From assembly GCA_010015655.1 (NCBI GenBank), contig ML976675.1, positions 1 to 64,000 on the forward strand: a stretch of DNA of 64,000 nucleotides. The letters run 5' to 3'. Positions 31,650 through 42,167 of this stretch are shown piece by piece. How positions within the stretch are numbered: position 1 is the first letter of the stretch; every line of letters begins with the position of its first letter. The translations under genes and the position numbers were made by a program. The notes beneath the pieces were generated by a model, which was not told the origin of the DNA, did no database searches, and saw nothing but the letters and a program-made list of their open reading frames with translations. This DNA comes from Bimuria novae-zelandiae CBS 107.79. Taxonomy: Eukaryota > Ascomycota > Dothideomycetes > Pleosporales > Didymosphaeriaceae.

Positions 31650-32168
31650 AATCGTGTCACACAGTACGATCCTGTCTTGAAACTAGTATGGAGATGAATA
31701 TGGAAGGGCATTTCGCCATACGTGGAACTTCAGATCAATGTTACAAACGCAGACCCTTGGAGCATGCTCTTGTGAGTTACGGAATGGTGATGATGTCCCT
31801 GTCCGTGGTACGTCCACCACCGCAGCCGTATCCTAACATAGCCTCTACAACCGATGTATTAGCTTGGTTAGACTCCGCTTACGAAACAGCTGTGAAGACG
31901 ATACCGCAAGGCGCTGCGTAACTGTTGGTACTTGATGAATGGAGGGCAATGTTCACCTGTCCCCGCTCGTACTTGCCCTACTCATACTCGCAGGACGATG
32001 ACGGAAGTCACGCACGCGAACCAACATAATCACTCTTCAAGCATTCCACACGCATCAGAAACAATTTTATAATCCTCAATCAACCTCATATTATCACCAA
32101 GCTCATCCGTCAAATCATAACATCAACAACACGTACATACACAAGTAACCTCTGCCCCCATCAACTCC
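31650..32168. other. Intergenic region between effector-like gene and chitinase 3' end
   Basis: Plus-strand ORF 31502-31921 is the out-of-frame continuation of the effector exon and is not a gene. No other signal is seen. The right half is the 3' flank of the minus-strand chitinase. Confidence 0.5.
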
Positions 32169-32969
32169 CTACAAAAGAAGCACACCCGCGACGACAAAAA
32201 CCAACCCACTAGAACCAACGCTAAACTTGTTCGCAGCACCCTCATACATTACAGGCAGGTTAGGAACTACGGGAGCACCCGTGTACGCAGGAGCGCCCGT
32301 GTTGGTGCTGCTTGCCGTCCCCCTCGGAATGGTGCCGTTGCCGGGGACATAGGGAACTAACGTTCATAGTTGCTAACAATCAAGCTGGCTTGATCGGCTT
32401 AATCGGGCTTGATGATCACGTGACAGGTTAATTAAGCCAAGCCTAGAGTTTAAAACTTGGGTTCCAATCAAGCCTTAGAGGGCAGGCTTAATTAGAAAGC
32501 TTAATTAGCTTAATAACTTAGCACTACTAGCGGGGTTTTTAATAAGGCTTTTAAGTTACCTATATAGATAATCTTATAATAATTTTTTAGTGTTATAGCT
32601 AGCTTAGTAAGCCTTTTAGCGCTCTATTCTAGTATACTTATACACCTAAAAAGCGCGTCCTCCTATCTTTTTTAGTGCTTACAACGCATACTATATTACC
32701 CTTTCTAATTACTTTTACTATTATCACCGCTATGCTAGCGCCCTAAACTATTAAGCAAAAGTATAAAGGTAGTAATAGCCTAAATAAGCGCGTAAAGCTA
32801 AGTAGTACTGCGTTATAGCCTATTAACGTTAACGCGTCGCAGTCTTAGCGTATATTATTACGTAAAGCGATAGTTATAGCAAGCTAGGCAAGCTAGGTAA
32901 CTATAGTACCTACCTTTGAGTTAAGATTACGCGATACCTAAGCCGTAGACGCCCTTATCGCGCCTATTA

Positions 32970-35560
32970 AGGGTAGTAAAGCCACCACAGTAGCTATAGT
33001 AGAGGATAATAATGCAGTAGAGGAGGGATTTAACGCGCTATTTAAGGATAACTTTAAAGGTATTAACTTCCTACGCCTGCCTAAATATATAAAGCCACTA
33101 GCAACCTAGAAGTAGAAGAAAAGCTAGATATACTAGCATAGTTACTATGTTATACTACGCAATAACCTATCGCGAATCTTCTTTATCTATTGTTACTACT
33201 ACTAGCGTAAGGTTATAGATGCTGGTGGTAGTGGCTTATATAAGACGATAATATTAATATTAACATTAGCGCGCCACCTCGAGTAAAAGAAGCGTGGTTA
33301 TAGTTACCTTGCGCTAAGTAAGGCGCGCCTAATAAAGGTAGTTAATAGGTTACTACGTGCTATTATTAAGAATAGTAAGATTAAGGTTACCTAGGCTATT
33401 ACTAACAAGCTATTAGGCTTTAACTGCCAAGACTTTCGTGTAGCGGCCGTTAGCTAGCTTATTAAAAACAATCACCCGCTACGCGAATTTAAAACGCTAG
33501 CTTTTCGCGTAATGCTTAAGGCTACAAACCTAGAGGCAGCTAGGGCTTTATAGACTTACTATATAAGCGTGTCGCGCTTTATTATACGTTTGTATAAGCA
33601 CTTACAGCCTATTATTAAGGCCATGTTATTAATAGCACTAAGTAAAATTTACATTAGCTTTAATAAATAGATAATAAAGGGAGGTAAGCGTAGCTTTCTA
33701 GGCGTTATTACGTACTATATTAATAGTAATAGCAAAATTATTAACCTGCCTATCGCGCTATCGCAGCTAATAGGCGCCTATAGTAAAGAGAAAATTAGTA
33801 AGATTGTTAGCAAGTTACTATAATAGTTTAGTATAGACTAATATAGTATTAGTTACTTTATCCTTAATAACGCTAGTAATAACGACACCGCTATCCTCGC
33901 GCTTACTCGTAAGATAGGCTTTAGCGCAACCTATTACCGCCTCTATTATAGGCCTTATACTCTTAACCTTGTTAGACAAACGCTACTTTAGGGAAACGAC
34001 GCTAACGCGTTTAATAACAACATTAGTAATCTAGACGTAAGTTAGTAACTTCTTACCTATTTTGCGCGTATATATCGCTGCCTGCGCCGCGCTTTGTACT
34101 TACTTCTTACCCTCCTAGTTAGATCTTAGGAGTAGTTACTAATAATTAGCAGGATAAAAGCGATTTTATACGCACCTAGCGTAAAGGCGGCCCTCTTAGC
34201 GTCCTTTTAAACATTATTAGGCATATTAAAACGCCCTAGTAGCATAAGCTTTTTAATAACTTTTAGCGTATTACTAACGCTAAGCTACTTATAGAGGCGC
34301 GCGGTAAAATATTAGAGCTAGTAAAGCCTATTATTACTTACTAGAACTTATTCTACTCTACTTTTAAGCGCGCTATTAAATTACAACCTGCTATTAACAC
34401 GTACGCTACCTATTATATTCGCTATATCTATAATAAGGATATATTTATAGCTAGTTATTATAATAAGTTACCTAACGCGCAGCCTTAAATAAGATCTAAT
34501 AAGCTATTAACTATTAACTAGGCTATAGTTACTAAGTATATTAAAGTATTATAATTACTAAAGCTTATAATAAAGCGCCTTAAGGGTTGCAGCAAAGGTA
34601 TTAAAAGCGCTAATAACGTTAATAGCCTTCTTAAAAGTAGCTATTACGGCGCAATTACTAAGATTATACTTATTTTTAAGTATATACTTTCGTACTACAA
34701 GCAGCGCGTTAAGGCCTATAAGGCTATTAACTATAACGCCTACAAAGAAGCGCCTAAAGACTACCTTATAATTAACCTACGTGCCGCCTAGGCGAAAGCT
34801 AATTAATACTACTCTAAGCTTGACTACTTACCTGCGTACTACGCCACTATAATACTCTACCTATACTACAAGAACTACTGCGAGACCGTCTAGGCTAATA
34901 GGCCTAACTAGATTACTAGCAACAACATCGCGTTTTAGGCGCTTTAAGGTGAGTATAAAGGCTTAGTGGCGCGCCCTACCGCGGTAAGACGTGTGAGGAA
35001 GGGAAGAGCTGCGTTCATTCCTCTATAGTAGAAGTATCCTACATATATATACACTCTGGATCCACCCAAGAGTCTTGGCATAGAACCTGATGGAATCGTA
35101 CTGTAACAAGACGCCCTATAGTTATTAGTAACAATATTAACGACGCTATTAACGCCCTTATTAACCCTAAGGCAATAGTAGCAGTAGCGGCCGCTAATAA
35201 TAGTAACCTAGACGAATATTAGCGATAGAAGAAGTAGGAGCCGAGAGTAAAGAAAGGTTCTAAAGCTACTAATAACCCTATTAAATACTAGGTAAGATTA
35301 CGTAATTGCTACCTAAACCTCGCTTGCATGGCCCTTGACCTTATTTCTATTCTAGCCTTTAGTTATAAGTGTAAGCGTATGTTTAGCGAGCTTAGTAACC
35401 TTCTTAAGCCTTAAAGACGCGCGATCTTACTATAGTTATTAGTGGCTATATAGTGCGTACGGAGGTGGCTTAAGGCTGGCTTTAGCGAAGGCCATAACCC
35501 CACGCGACGTACAACAGACAAAGAGCTAGATTTAATATACTAGCTAGGTAATTAGGATAG
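32970..35560 (+). pseudogene. hAT transposase remnant, RIP-destroyed
   Basis: The plus strand reads through many TAG/TAA codons as a fungal hAT transposase. Readable parts include RKVIDAGGSGLYKT (a BED-like N-terminal region), YLALSKARLIKVVNRLLRAI, NCQDFRVAAVS, SVSRFIIRLYKHLQPIIKAM, SFNK-IIKGGKRSFLGVITYY (core with the first catalytic region), and LPIALSQLIGAYSKEKISKI. The C-terminal dimerisation domain follows at about 35300-35480: LACMALDLISILAFSYKCKR with MFSEL, where active copies read SAECERMFS. Glu/Ala to Lys/Tyr-type changes and Trp/Gln stops are those expected of RIP. Non-functional. Confidence 0.85.
34992..35108. mobile_element. 117-bp solo LTR inside the hAT element
   Basis: The 117 bp from TGTGAGGAAGGG to GTACTGTAACA begin with TG, end with CA and are bounded by the 5-bp duplication AGACG (34987-34991 and 35109-35113). 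The segment is not RIP-mutated although it sits in heavily mutated hAT DNA, and it holds a TATA-like ACATATATATACA. A 5-bp duplication and TG...CA ends mean an LTR-retrotransposon integrase placed it. The length is very small for an LTR, so it is either a solo LTR of a miniature (TRIM-like) element or of an unseen family. Confidence 0.8.
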
Positions 35561-36934
35561 GGATAGCTATAGTAAGTAATTTTTAATATAAACCTTATCT
35601 AATACGCCCCTAATTGTTAAGCCATTAAGCCTCTATTAAGCTTTCTAATTAAGCCAACCCTAAAACCTCTATCAAGCTAATTAAGCCAAGCCTTAGGGTA
35701 CTTATTACAAGCCTCAAGCCAAGCCGACTGCTGAGGCTTGATCGGCTTGATTGTTAGCAACTATGCTAACGTTGCGGCCGGGGCTTCCGAGGCAGGCACC
35801 GGGACGATGGTGATGTAAATTTTGCTCGTGATGCTGACGGTCTGTTCGTCTGCGGGCGGAACGGGGATATAGGCGGCGCCCGTAGGGTGCGCTGCGGGGC
35901 CAGAGTGAGAGTCGCTCTTGCTTTCTGAGGGTGATTGCGGCTGTCCAGCCGGCAAGGAAGCAGCAGCGTTGTTCGGCGGCACGGCAGCCACGGGGTAAGA
36001 ATGACCCGGTTGGTACGCTGCATGGGTGGGCGTCGCGTTTGGCTTAGTCAGAGTGACGGTCGTGGTCTTAGGGCCGCAGTGGTGGCAGACAGTGACGGTG
36101 GTGTACCATCCTTCAGGCACCTCATGTGGCGTCGGCGTGGGAGCGACGCATTTGGCGCAGTGAACATAAGTTTTAGTCACTGTAGCGGTGATGGTGGTAA
36201 AGCCGGTCGGGCAGATATCAACGTATGTAGCTATACAGAGTCAGCAGCTAGCTTTGTGTGCGAGAGGAATACGTACTAGTCCAGGTCGTGGAGGTGACAG
36301 TTGGCTTCGAGTCGCCGTGGGTCGGCTTGCCCGTAATAGAAGGCTTAACGACGGGGTAGCTCGGGCCCGTATGAACCGGGTAGCCATGGCCCTTGGTAGT
36401 GTGACTGGACTTGGCAGGCTGTCCTTCACCCACGCTCTTGCTTGGTTTCACGGCATAGCCTGCACTGGGGGTTTCTATGATGTAACCGGGTCCAGTATAG
36501 ACGGGGTTGCCGTGCTTTGTAGTCGATGATGCAGTAGTGGGGTATGCCGAGTGCGAGCCATTGATGATGGGGTAAGGGACCGAGATGATGCTGGTGGTGG
36601 CAGCGGTCGAGACTGCACCAGGGCTAGATGAGACTATCACTGAAGAGTTGGCACCGGTAGGGAAGGGGGCCGAGACCGAGAGGTGCACAGTACTGGAAGA
36701 GATGGGCGTGACGATGCTCACACCAGGTCCTGTAGGCACAGGGACAGATGAGTTACCAGTGGAGATCGGTGCCGAAGACGAGGATAAGACAGATGTGGAG
36801 GCTCCGGTACCCGACGGATGGACAATCGAGGAGTTACCGGTGGAGAAGGGAGAAGATATAGTTGGAATGATGATGCTGGAAGCTCCAGTACCAGAGGGAC
36901 CAACAGACGAAGTGATGATGGTCGGTGCTGTAGA

Positions 36935-37080
36935 GCTAGAGGAGCTAGAGGAGCTGGAGGAGCTGGAGGAGCTGGAGGAGCTGGAGGAGCTGGAGGAGCT
37001 GGAGGAGCTGGAGGAGCTGGAGGAGCTGGAGGAGCTGGAGGAACTGGAAGAGCTAGAGGGGCTAGAGGGGCTGGAAGAGC
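36935..37080 (-). repeat. Serine-codon tandem repeat in the chitinase
   Basis: The plus strand shows GAGGAGCTG repeated with small variations (9-bp unit); the minus strand encodes an almost pure Ser tract (AGC/TCC codons). This is a minisatellite within the linker between the CBM18 and the GPI tail and can change length by slippage without changing frame. The antisense Glu/Leu ORF over it is an artefact. Confidence 0.85.
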
Positions 37081-38561
37081 TGGAAGAGCTATAAAAGCTG
37101 GGGGAAGAGAAAACAGTGCTGGAAGTGACAGTTGGGCCCGCCGAGCTGGTGGTGGTGACACCGCAGTTGCCGAACAGAGGGTTGCAATTCGCGGCAGAGC
37201 AGTAAAGCTCACTGCTACCGCAGAAGTTGTACTGACTGCAGCATTGGCCAAAGGCAGAGCCCGCGCAAGTGTAACCGCTCTTGGGGCCGCAGCTTCCGTC
37301 CTTGCTGATGGCGGTAGGCATTGGGACGGCGGTGCTAGTCGAAGCAACAGCAGAGGTGGGTGACGGACAGATTTCTGGCTGGTAAGAACCCTCGAGGATA
37401 GCCTTGATGTTGGTCGAGTAAGTCGTGCCACTGCAAGTGTTCTTAGAGTTGAAAGTGGCTTCCCACAACATGACACCACCGAACATCTTAGGATACTTTC
37501 TCTTGTAGAACGAGATAACATCGTTGGCTTCGACGGGCTCAAGGTAGGCAGTTGGGTCATAAGGAGCAGCCATTTTGTCTGCAGTCAGACCTATGTAGAG
37601 CTTCACGTTAGGGTTGACGACAGAGTTAGCCGCGAGCCAGGCAACCCATGCATCGAATGTGAAAGCGGTTGAGCCAGTGGGGAGACCTTCATAACCCCGT
37701 CGCGCATTGCACAACGGGGTGTTGTAGAACTGGGTGAAAATGAAGTCGAAATGGGATTTGCTGATAGCATCCGCCAGCCTGGAGTCGGGGATCACACACT
37801 GGGGTGCACCAGAAATGTAAAAGTCTCCACCTTTGGTTGGAAAGTGCACGTTCTTCCACCTCGAAACCAAGTAGTGGTAGTTGGCATACTCGTAATTTTC
37901 GAAGGGGGGAGGGTCCATCAGAGCTTCGAGGTCTAGGTCGAAACCATCCACAAACTGGTCTCCAAACGGACGCGGCTTGCCTTGTTCCACCCACTTATCG
38001 TCTTGGGGTCCGAAAGCACCCCAAAGGAAATCGGCAAGATACTCTGCCATATCTTGGTTCTCCAAGTAATAATCAATCGGATAGCCGCCTCCTATTGAAA
38101 GCAAAACCTTCTTTCCATTGTCGTGGCAAGTCTGAATGCCTTCCGGAATACTCGGGCAGCTGGATCGGAGACCGGATGTGTTACCGAATTCATCGGTATA
38201 GAAAACGTCGCCGCAAGCATTGGCTGAAGACACATTAGCATTTGTAACAATAAGCAATACTCAAAAGCCTAGGTACTGGGGTCCAAGTCCTTTCTGGAGC
38301 CACGATCCTTGCAGATCTGTCTCGGCGTGGCGTAGCCCCATCCAGGTCTGGATGATACTTACCAAAGTTCGTGCCTGGGTATTCGCCTCTCCGCTTGGGG
38401 AATTGGTTCACAAAGCCCATGTTGACAATGTCGACGCTAGGGTCCTGGCAGAGCTCTTTGAGAGATATTTGATAGCTTCCTTGTCCCCAGTACATGGCAA
38501 CATTGGAGCTGGACGAGGCATTGAACGCCGAGACGAGGGAGGCCAAAAGGCCCATAGCAAC

Positions 38562-38689
38562 CAGACTTGCCAACAATCAAGCCAATCAAGCCGGTCTAAC
38601 CTAATATGGTAATCCACTAGCTCGCGTAGGTTAAGGTGTTACTAAATTTGGTTAGATCGGCTTGATTGGCTTGATTGTTGGCAAGTCTG
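38562..38689. mobile_element. hAT-type MITE at the chitinase start codon
   Basis: A 128-bp palindromic element whose arms read CAGACTTGCCAACAATCAAG then CCAATCAAGCCGGTCTAACC (38562-38601), with the complement at 38650-38689. The 8-bp duplication ATAGCAAC flanks it at 38554-38561 and 38690-38697. CAG ends and an 8-bp duplication mark a hAT-type MITE. The inner arm shares TTGC-AACAATCAAGC with the terminus of the 3.4-kb hAT element in the same gene. The target duplication includes two bases of the ATG at 38555. Removing the MITE would extend the reading upstream to a likely original start MFNRSVAMGLLASL. Confidence 0.93.
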
Positions 38690-38697
38690 ATAGCAAC

Positions 38698-40040
38698 AGA
38701 TCGATTGAACATGATCGAACAAGATTAAATATTAAAACCGGAAGATTATACGGTGGCAGTGATTGGACAGTCTCCGAAAAGACCAGTAGCGAGTGTAATG
38801 GGCGATGCCAAATGAAAGAACGCAAGCCGAATGGCTGCAGTTGGTAGGGAGTGTGAGAGGAGGACTAGATGTGACCCAGTTCAACCTTGTGATGAAGCAC
38901 TGAACGAGTGACTGAATGCTGCGAGCTTGAACAGAAAAGAAAACGGGAAATTACATAGATACTAGGCTTTCATGACATTTGGTACCTGCAGCAGCGCCGC
39001 CGGGAGCGATATTGACTGTCTGCATCAGACGGGATAAGCTGCCGACTTCCTTCGTATTCATGCAAACCTCTGCCAAGACCCATCAACGGACGAATGGCAC
39101 GAGTGATCGGTGTGGATACTTAAGCCTGAAATGAACCGAACGGTTATTTAGGCACAGAACAGGTCGAGGTACACGTGATCTGGACCCATAGTGGCTTGCT
39201 ATGATCCGTCTGACTGGTTCGCGAATGATGTCTAGTAGGCAGCAGCCTCGCTTGGACAACCTGGAGTTCCTTCTGCTGCTAGTCAAAAATCCAGGAACCT
39301 GTGAAGTCTACCCTCTAGGGCTGAACCTGATCCAGTGGTCGCGAGATCCGCGCGCTAGGCAAATCTCCCGCTTTGGCACCTCAGTATCGTAGATCTGGTA
39401 GCACAATGCCTTCGCTTCAGAAGTTCAACTCTCAGGATTTGCAACTTTTGTTGGAAGGGTTGTGGGCAAAGTATTGGGCGAAAATCTGACATGCTCATTT
39501 AGCGAGTGGCATGATCACGGCGGCTGGCTGATTGACTGCGCCGCTGAGAGCACGACGAAGGCTACGGTCGTTGATTTCACGAGCAAGTGATGGGAAGAGT
39601 CGAATTCGGTCCTCGGCAAGCAACTTCCGCTTGGCAGAGGCACCTCTAGTTGTCCGATTGTAGCAGGTGTAGTTGACACGACTGCGGAAGTCGATGTTCT
39701 AGTTCTTATAATTACCTGAGAGCTGACGGTGAGAAGGAGTGCTGGTCGTAAGCAGATCTGGTACTTTCGTACCCGAGATCGCATAGCGATTGAATAGTGG
39801 GCAACAAAATTAGAAACGATCCAGCACCGCAAGCGCCTGCGACGGACAAGAGGAGAGAAGCGGAAGAAATAAGAACCGATCCGGTTGAGCGCTAAAGCAC
39901 AAGCGCTAAATGTCGCGACGAAGCTCCGTGGAACTGGAGACTAGGGATACGTGGTAGAAGGTAAGGGCCTGTTCGGTGGCCGCAATCTCATTTCGTGATC
40001 TCGGACGGTTATGGTAAGGCGCTGGCGTGGAATTTTTTAT
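38698..40040. other. Former chitinase promoter and flank
   Basis: The DNA is not RIP-mutated. ORFs on both strands (for example 39083-39286 and 39515-39832) have no features and are taken as chance. At 39965 a GGGCCTGTTCGGTGGC sequence resembles ends of some DNA transposons, but no matching inverted copy was found. RIP-type DNA begins at about 40040. Confidence 0.45.
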
Positions 40041-40318
40041 GCAGCTAGCCACACTAAATCTTCTACACCCCTACTTCTAACGTACTAAATTTAAGCTTAT
40101 ATTTAGTAACTATGTAATCTTATCTTATCTTATTAATATACGTTATTTTATTATTACTATAGCAAGTCTTACTATATCTGCTTAAAATAGGTCGTAAGAG
40201 CTTTTATAGAGTTAGACGCTAGCCTTATTATAGACACTTATATAAACTTTAATATCTTTTATATCGTTGCTAACGCCTAGGGATAGCTAAAATTGTGGTT
40301 TGTAAATAACGTGTTTTA
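40041..40318. repeat. RIP-mutated repeat DNA
   Basis: TpA-rich DNA with almost no CpA/TpG marks the border between the gene island and the AT-rich block. No ORF or terminal repeat is recognised. It is the flank into which the first of two pogo elements was inserted. Confidence 0.6.
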
Positions 40319-40320
40319 TA

Positions 40321-42148
40321 AGCGAGCGGCCCATACAAGCGAGCGGCCCACCCCACCAACTTTTTATACCTTTACAGCAACCTATCTTAACAACATAATA
40401 AGATAATAGTATATAATTGCTATACTAGATTAAATAGTATCTATAATATTATTCTTACATATTTGTATGTTATAGCTAGTCTTCTTGCAGCGGCTACAGC
40501 GTGTTAAAGCCTGCTAATTAGCACCTAATCGCGCCTTATCTTAACGTATTTCTACCTCTATCTGCTGCTTAATATCCTTTTAAGCGATAATCTTCTCTAC
40601 TTTTGCCTTTGTTAAGGTACCCTGCCTCTAGATCCGCTTCTTTTTGCGCTATTTACGCGTTATAGCGGCCTTATTAGCCTTCTTAAGCCTTACGATCCGA
40701 TCGCGCATAAGCGTACTTTTATAAGCTATTACTTTAGCGCCCTTTTTAAGCTAATTAAGCGCTATAATAATAAAAGTAGGTAATAAGCTTTTATACCTTT
40801 AAATCCTATTATAAATTAATATTAATTAAGCCTCTAGCTTGCGCGCGTTACTTAGTGTTTTAGCTTCTTAAAAGGTAACCTCTAGTAGAGGCGGCGTCGG
40901 CGTACGAAGCTTGATATTAAGCTTTAATATTACTACCTCTAGGTTATGTAGGACTAGGCTAGCGCCTCGAAAGCTTGCGCAGATATTTTCCTTTATAATT
41001 AACTACTTATAGGCTACGTAGAAGGCTAGTAAGAACTCTAGCTTCGTGATGTAGTTAATATAGTCGCGTATTAGGCTCTTAATTTAGTAGTTATACGCGC
41101 GCTTTAACGGCGAAAAGTAGCTAACGTTAAGTAGCTATAAGAGGTGCGACAAATATAGTAGTATATAAAGAGTATAGATATTATTCTCCTTATAGAGCTC
41201 TTAAAATTTAAGTAAGTTATAGCTCTTATAGCTATTAAGTATAAGTAGCTAGCGCGCGCCTACCCTATACTTTACTATATACTTAATAAAGTGCCTTAGC
41301 TACTCTACTCTAAGCTTATTAGTAGTCTAGCTATTATTACTAATAGCGAAAGCCTAGTCGCGCGGTATATTATCGTCTTAGTACTAGGCAGAGAGGTAAT
41401 ACTAGCTAGCAAAGATAATAAAGGGCGGGATTACCTAGCTAGTAGCACTAATTCTATAGATTGCTATAGTCTACCTATAATTGCCTAGCTAGATAGCCTT
41501 TAGCCTGCCGCGTCTTTCTAAGCCTATAATAACAAGCTAAGATAATATCTTGCCTATTATAAAACTAGTCTTATTAAAGTTATAGGTATCCTTATTATAG
41601 ATACTATAGGTAGCCTTTATGCGCGCTACAAGCTCGAACTAAGCTTTAATAGTATCTAGATCCTTACATAGAGCTCTCTGCTAATTATATAGTTAATTAA
41701 ATCGTGTAGTAAGATAATTTATTTACTTAACAAAGTTGCATAGCTACTGCTTGCTAACCTATCTAGCGCCTCGCTTAGCGAGTAGCTTATTTGCTATATC
41801 TTGCATAGTACTTAGCGTGGGCGGAAATCCTCGCGAATCTAGGTTAAATATATGCCTAATAATCACCTCCTCTTCTATCTTAGTAAGCTTTTTTAATTTA
41901 GGCTAGTAATTGCGTTGTGTAGTAATTCTAGCGCGTTAGCGTTAGAGCGTTATTTAGGGGATAGTAAATATATATGCTACACCTCTTATAGACTAAATTT
42001 GGTTTTAATTAATAGCTAAGATTATAAGATGTATATTAGCCTTAGCAGAGGCTAGTTGGGCCTGAATTGGGGGCGCCATAGTAGGTAGAAGTTTATGTGC
42101 TGCAAAAAGTAGGTGGGGTGGGCCGCTCGCTTGTATGGGCCGCTCGCT
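40321..42148 (-). mobile_element. pogo/Fot1-type DNA transposon, second family
   Basis: Inverted termini begin AGCGAGCGGCCCATACAAGC at 40321 with the complement ending at 42148. TA flanks both ends (40319-40320 and 42149-42150). Each end has two head-to-tail boxes AGCGAGCGGCCCA followed by CCCCACC, the same design as the element at 2990. The transposase runs on the minus strand from about 42080 (MAPPIQAQLASAKANI is readable) and is destroyed by RIP stops. Length 1828 bp. Confidence 0.88.
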
Positions 42149-42167
42149 TATAAAACATGTTACTATA

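Larger units (their letters stand above)
32365..35765 (+). mobile_element. hAT-family DNA transposon inserted in the chitinase gene
   Basis: The 8-bp duplication CTAACGTT flanks the element at 32357-32364 and 35766-35773. Termini are inverted: CATAGTTGCTAACAATCAAG at the left and its complement ending in AACTATG at the right. Subterminal AAGCC/GGCTT-type boxes are frequent at both ends (GGCTTGATCGGCTT). An 8-bp target duplication, CA-starting ends and a hAT transposase identify the superfamily. Length 3401 bp, including a 117-bp solo LTR at 34992. The interior is strongly RIP-mutated whereas the flanking chitinase is not. Confidence 0.95.
32169..38555 (-). pseudogene. GH18 class III chitinase with CBM18 and GPI signal, split by a hAT element
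   Basis: Minus-strand exons are 38555-38363, 38223-36277, 36230-35766, then after the hAT insertion 32356-32169. Without the insertion they total 2793 nt, exactly 931 codons including the stop, confirming the join. Introns are 139 and 46 nt. The order is a signal peptide (MGLLASLVSA), a GH18 domain with catalytic DGFDLDLE (about 157-164, Glu 164 as proton donor), a chitin-binding CBM18 (about 374-419, SCGPKSGYTC...GQCCSQYNFCG), a Ser-only tract, Thr/Ser-rich repeats, TYVDICPTGFTTIT and a C-terminal tail ending SSGLVFVVAGVLLL, a GPI-attachment signal. The gene would encode a cell-wall-anchored chitinase. The hAT element places a stop three codons past ATL, removing 62 codons including the GPI signal. 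A MITE also sits at the signal-peptide start. Confidence 0.9.

Noticed and set aside
36585..37094. Plus-strand ORF with a long Glu-Leu repeat
   Set aside because: It is the antisense of the chitinase Ser tract (GAGGAGCTG minisatellite) and lies over a well-supported coding exon.
36818..37363. Plus-strand Gly/Ala-rich ORF
   Set aside because: Another frame over the same Ser-codon repeat; no independent evidence.
39965..39980. GGGCCTGTTCGGTGGC resembling a DNA-transposon end
   Set aside because: No inverted partner or target duplication found within the window.
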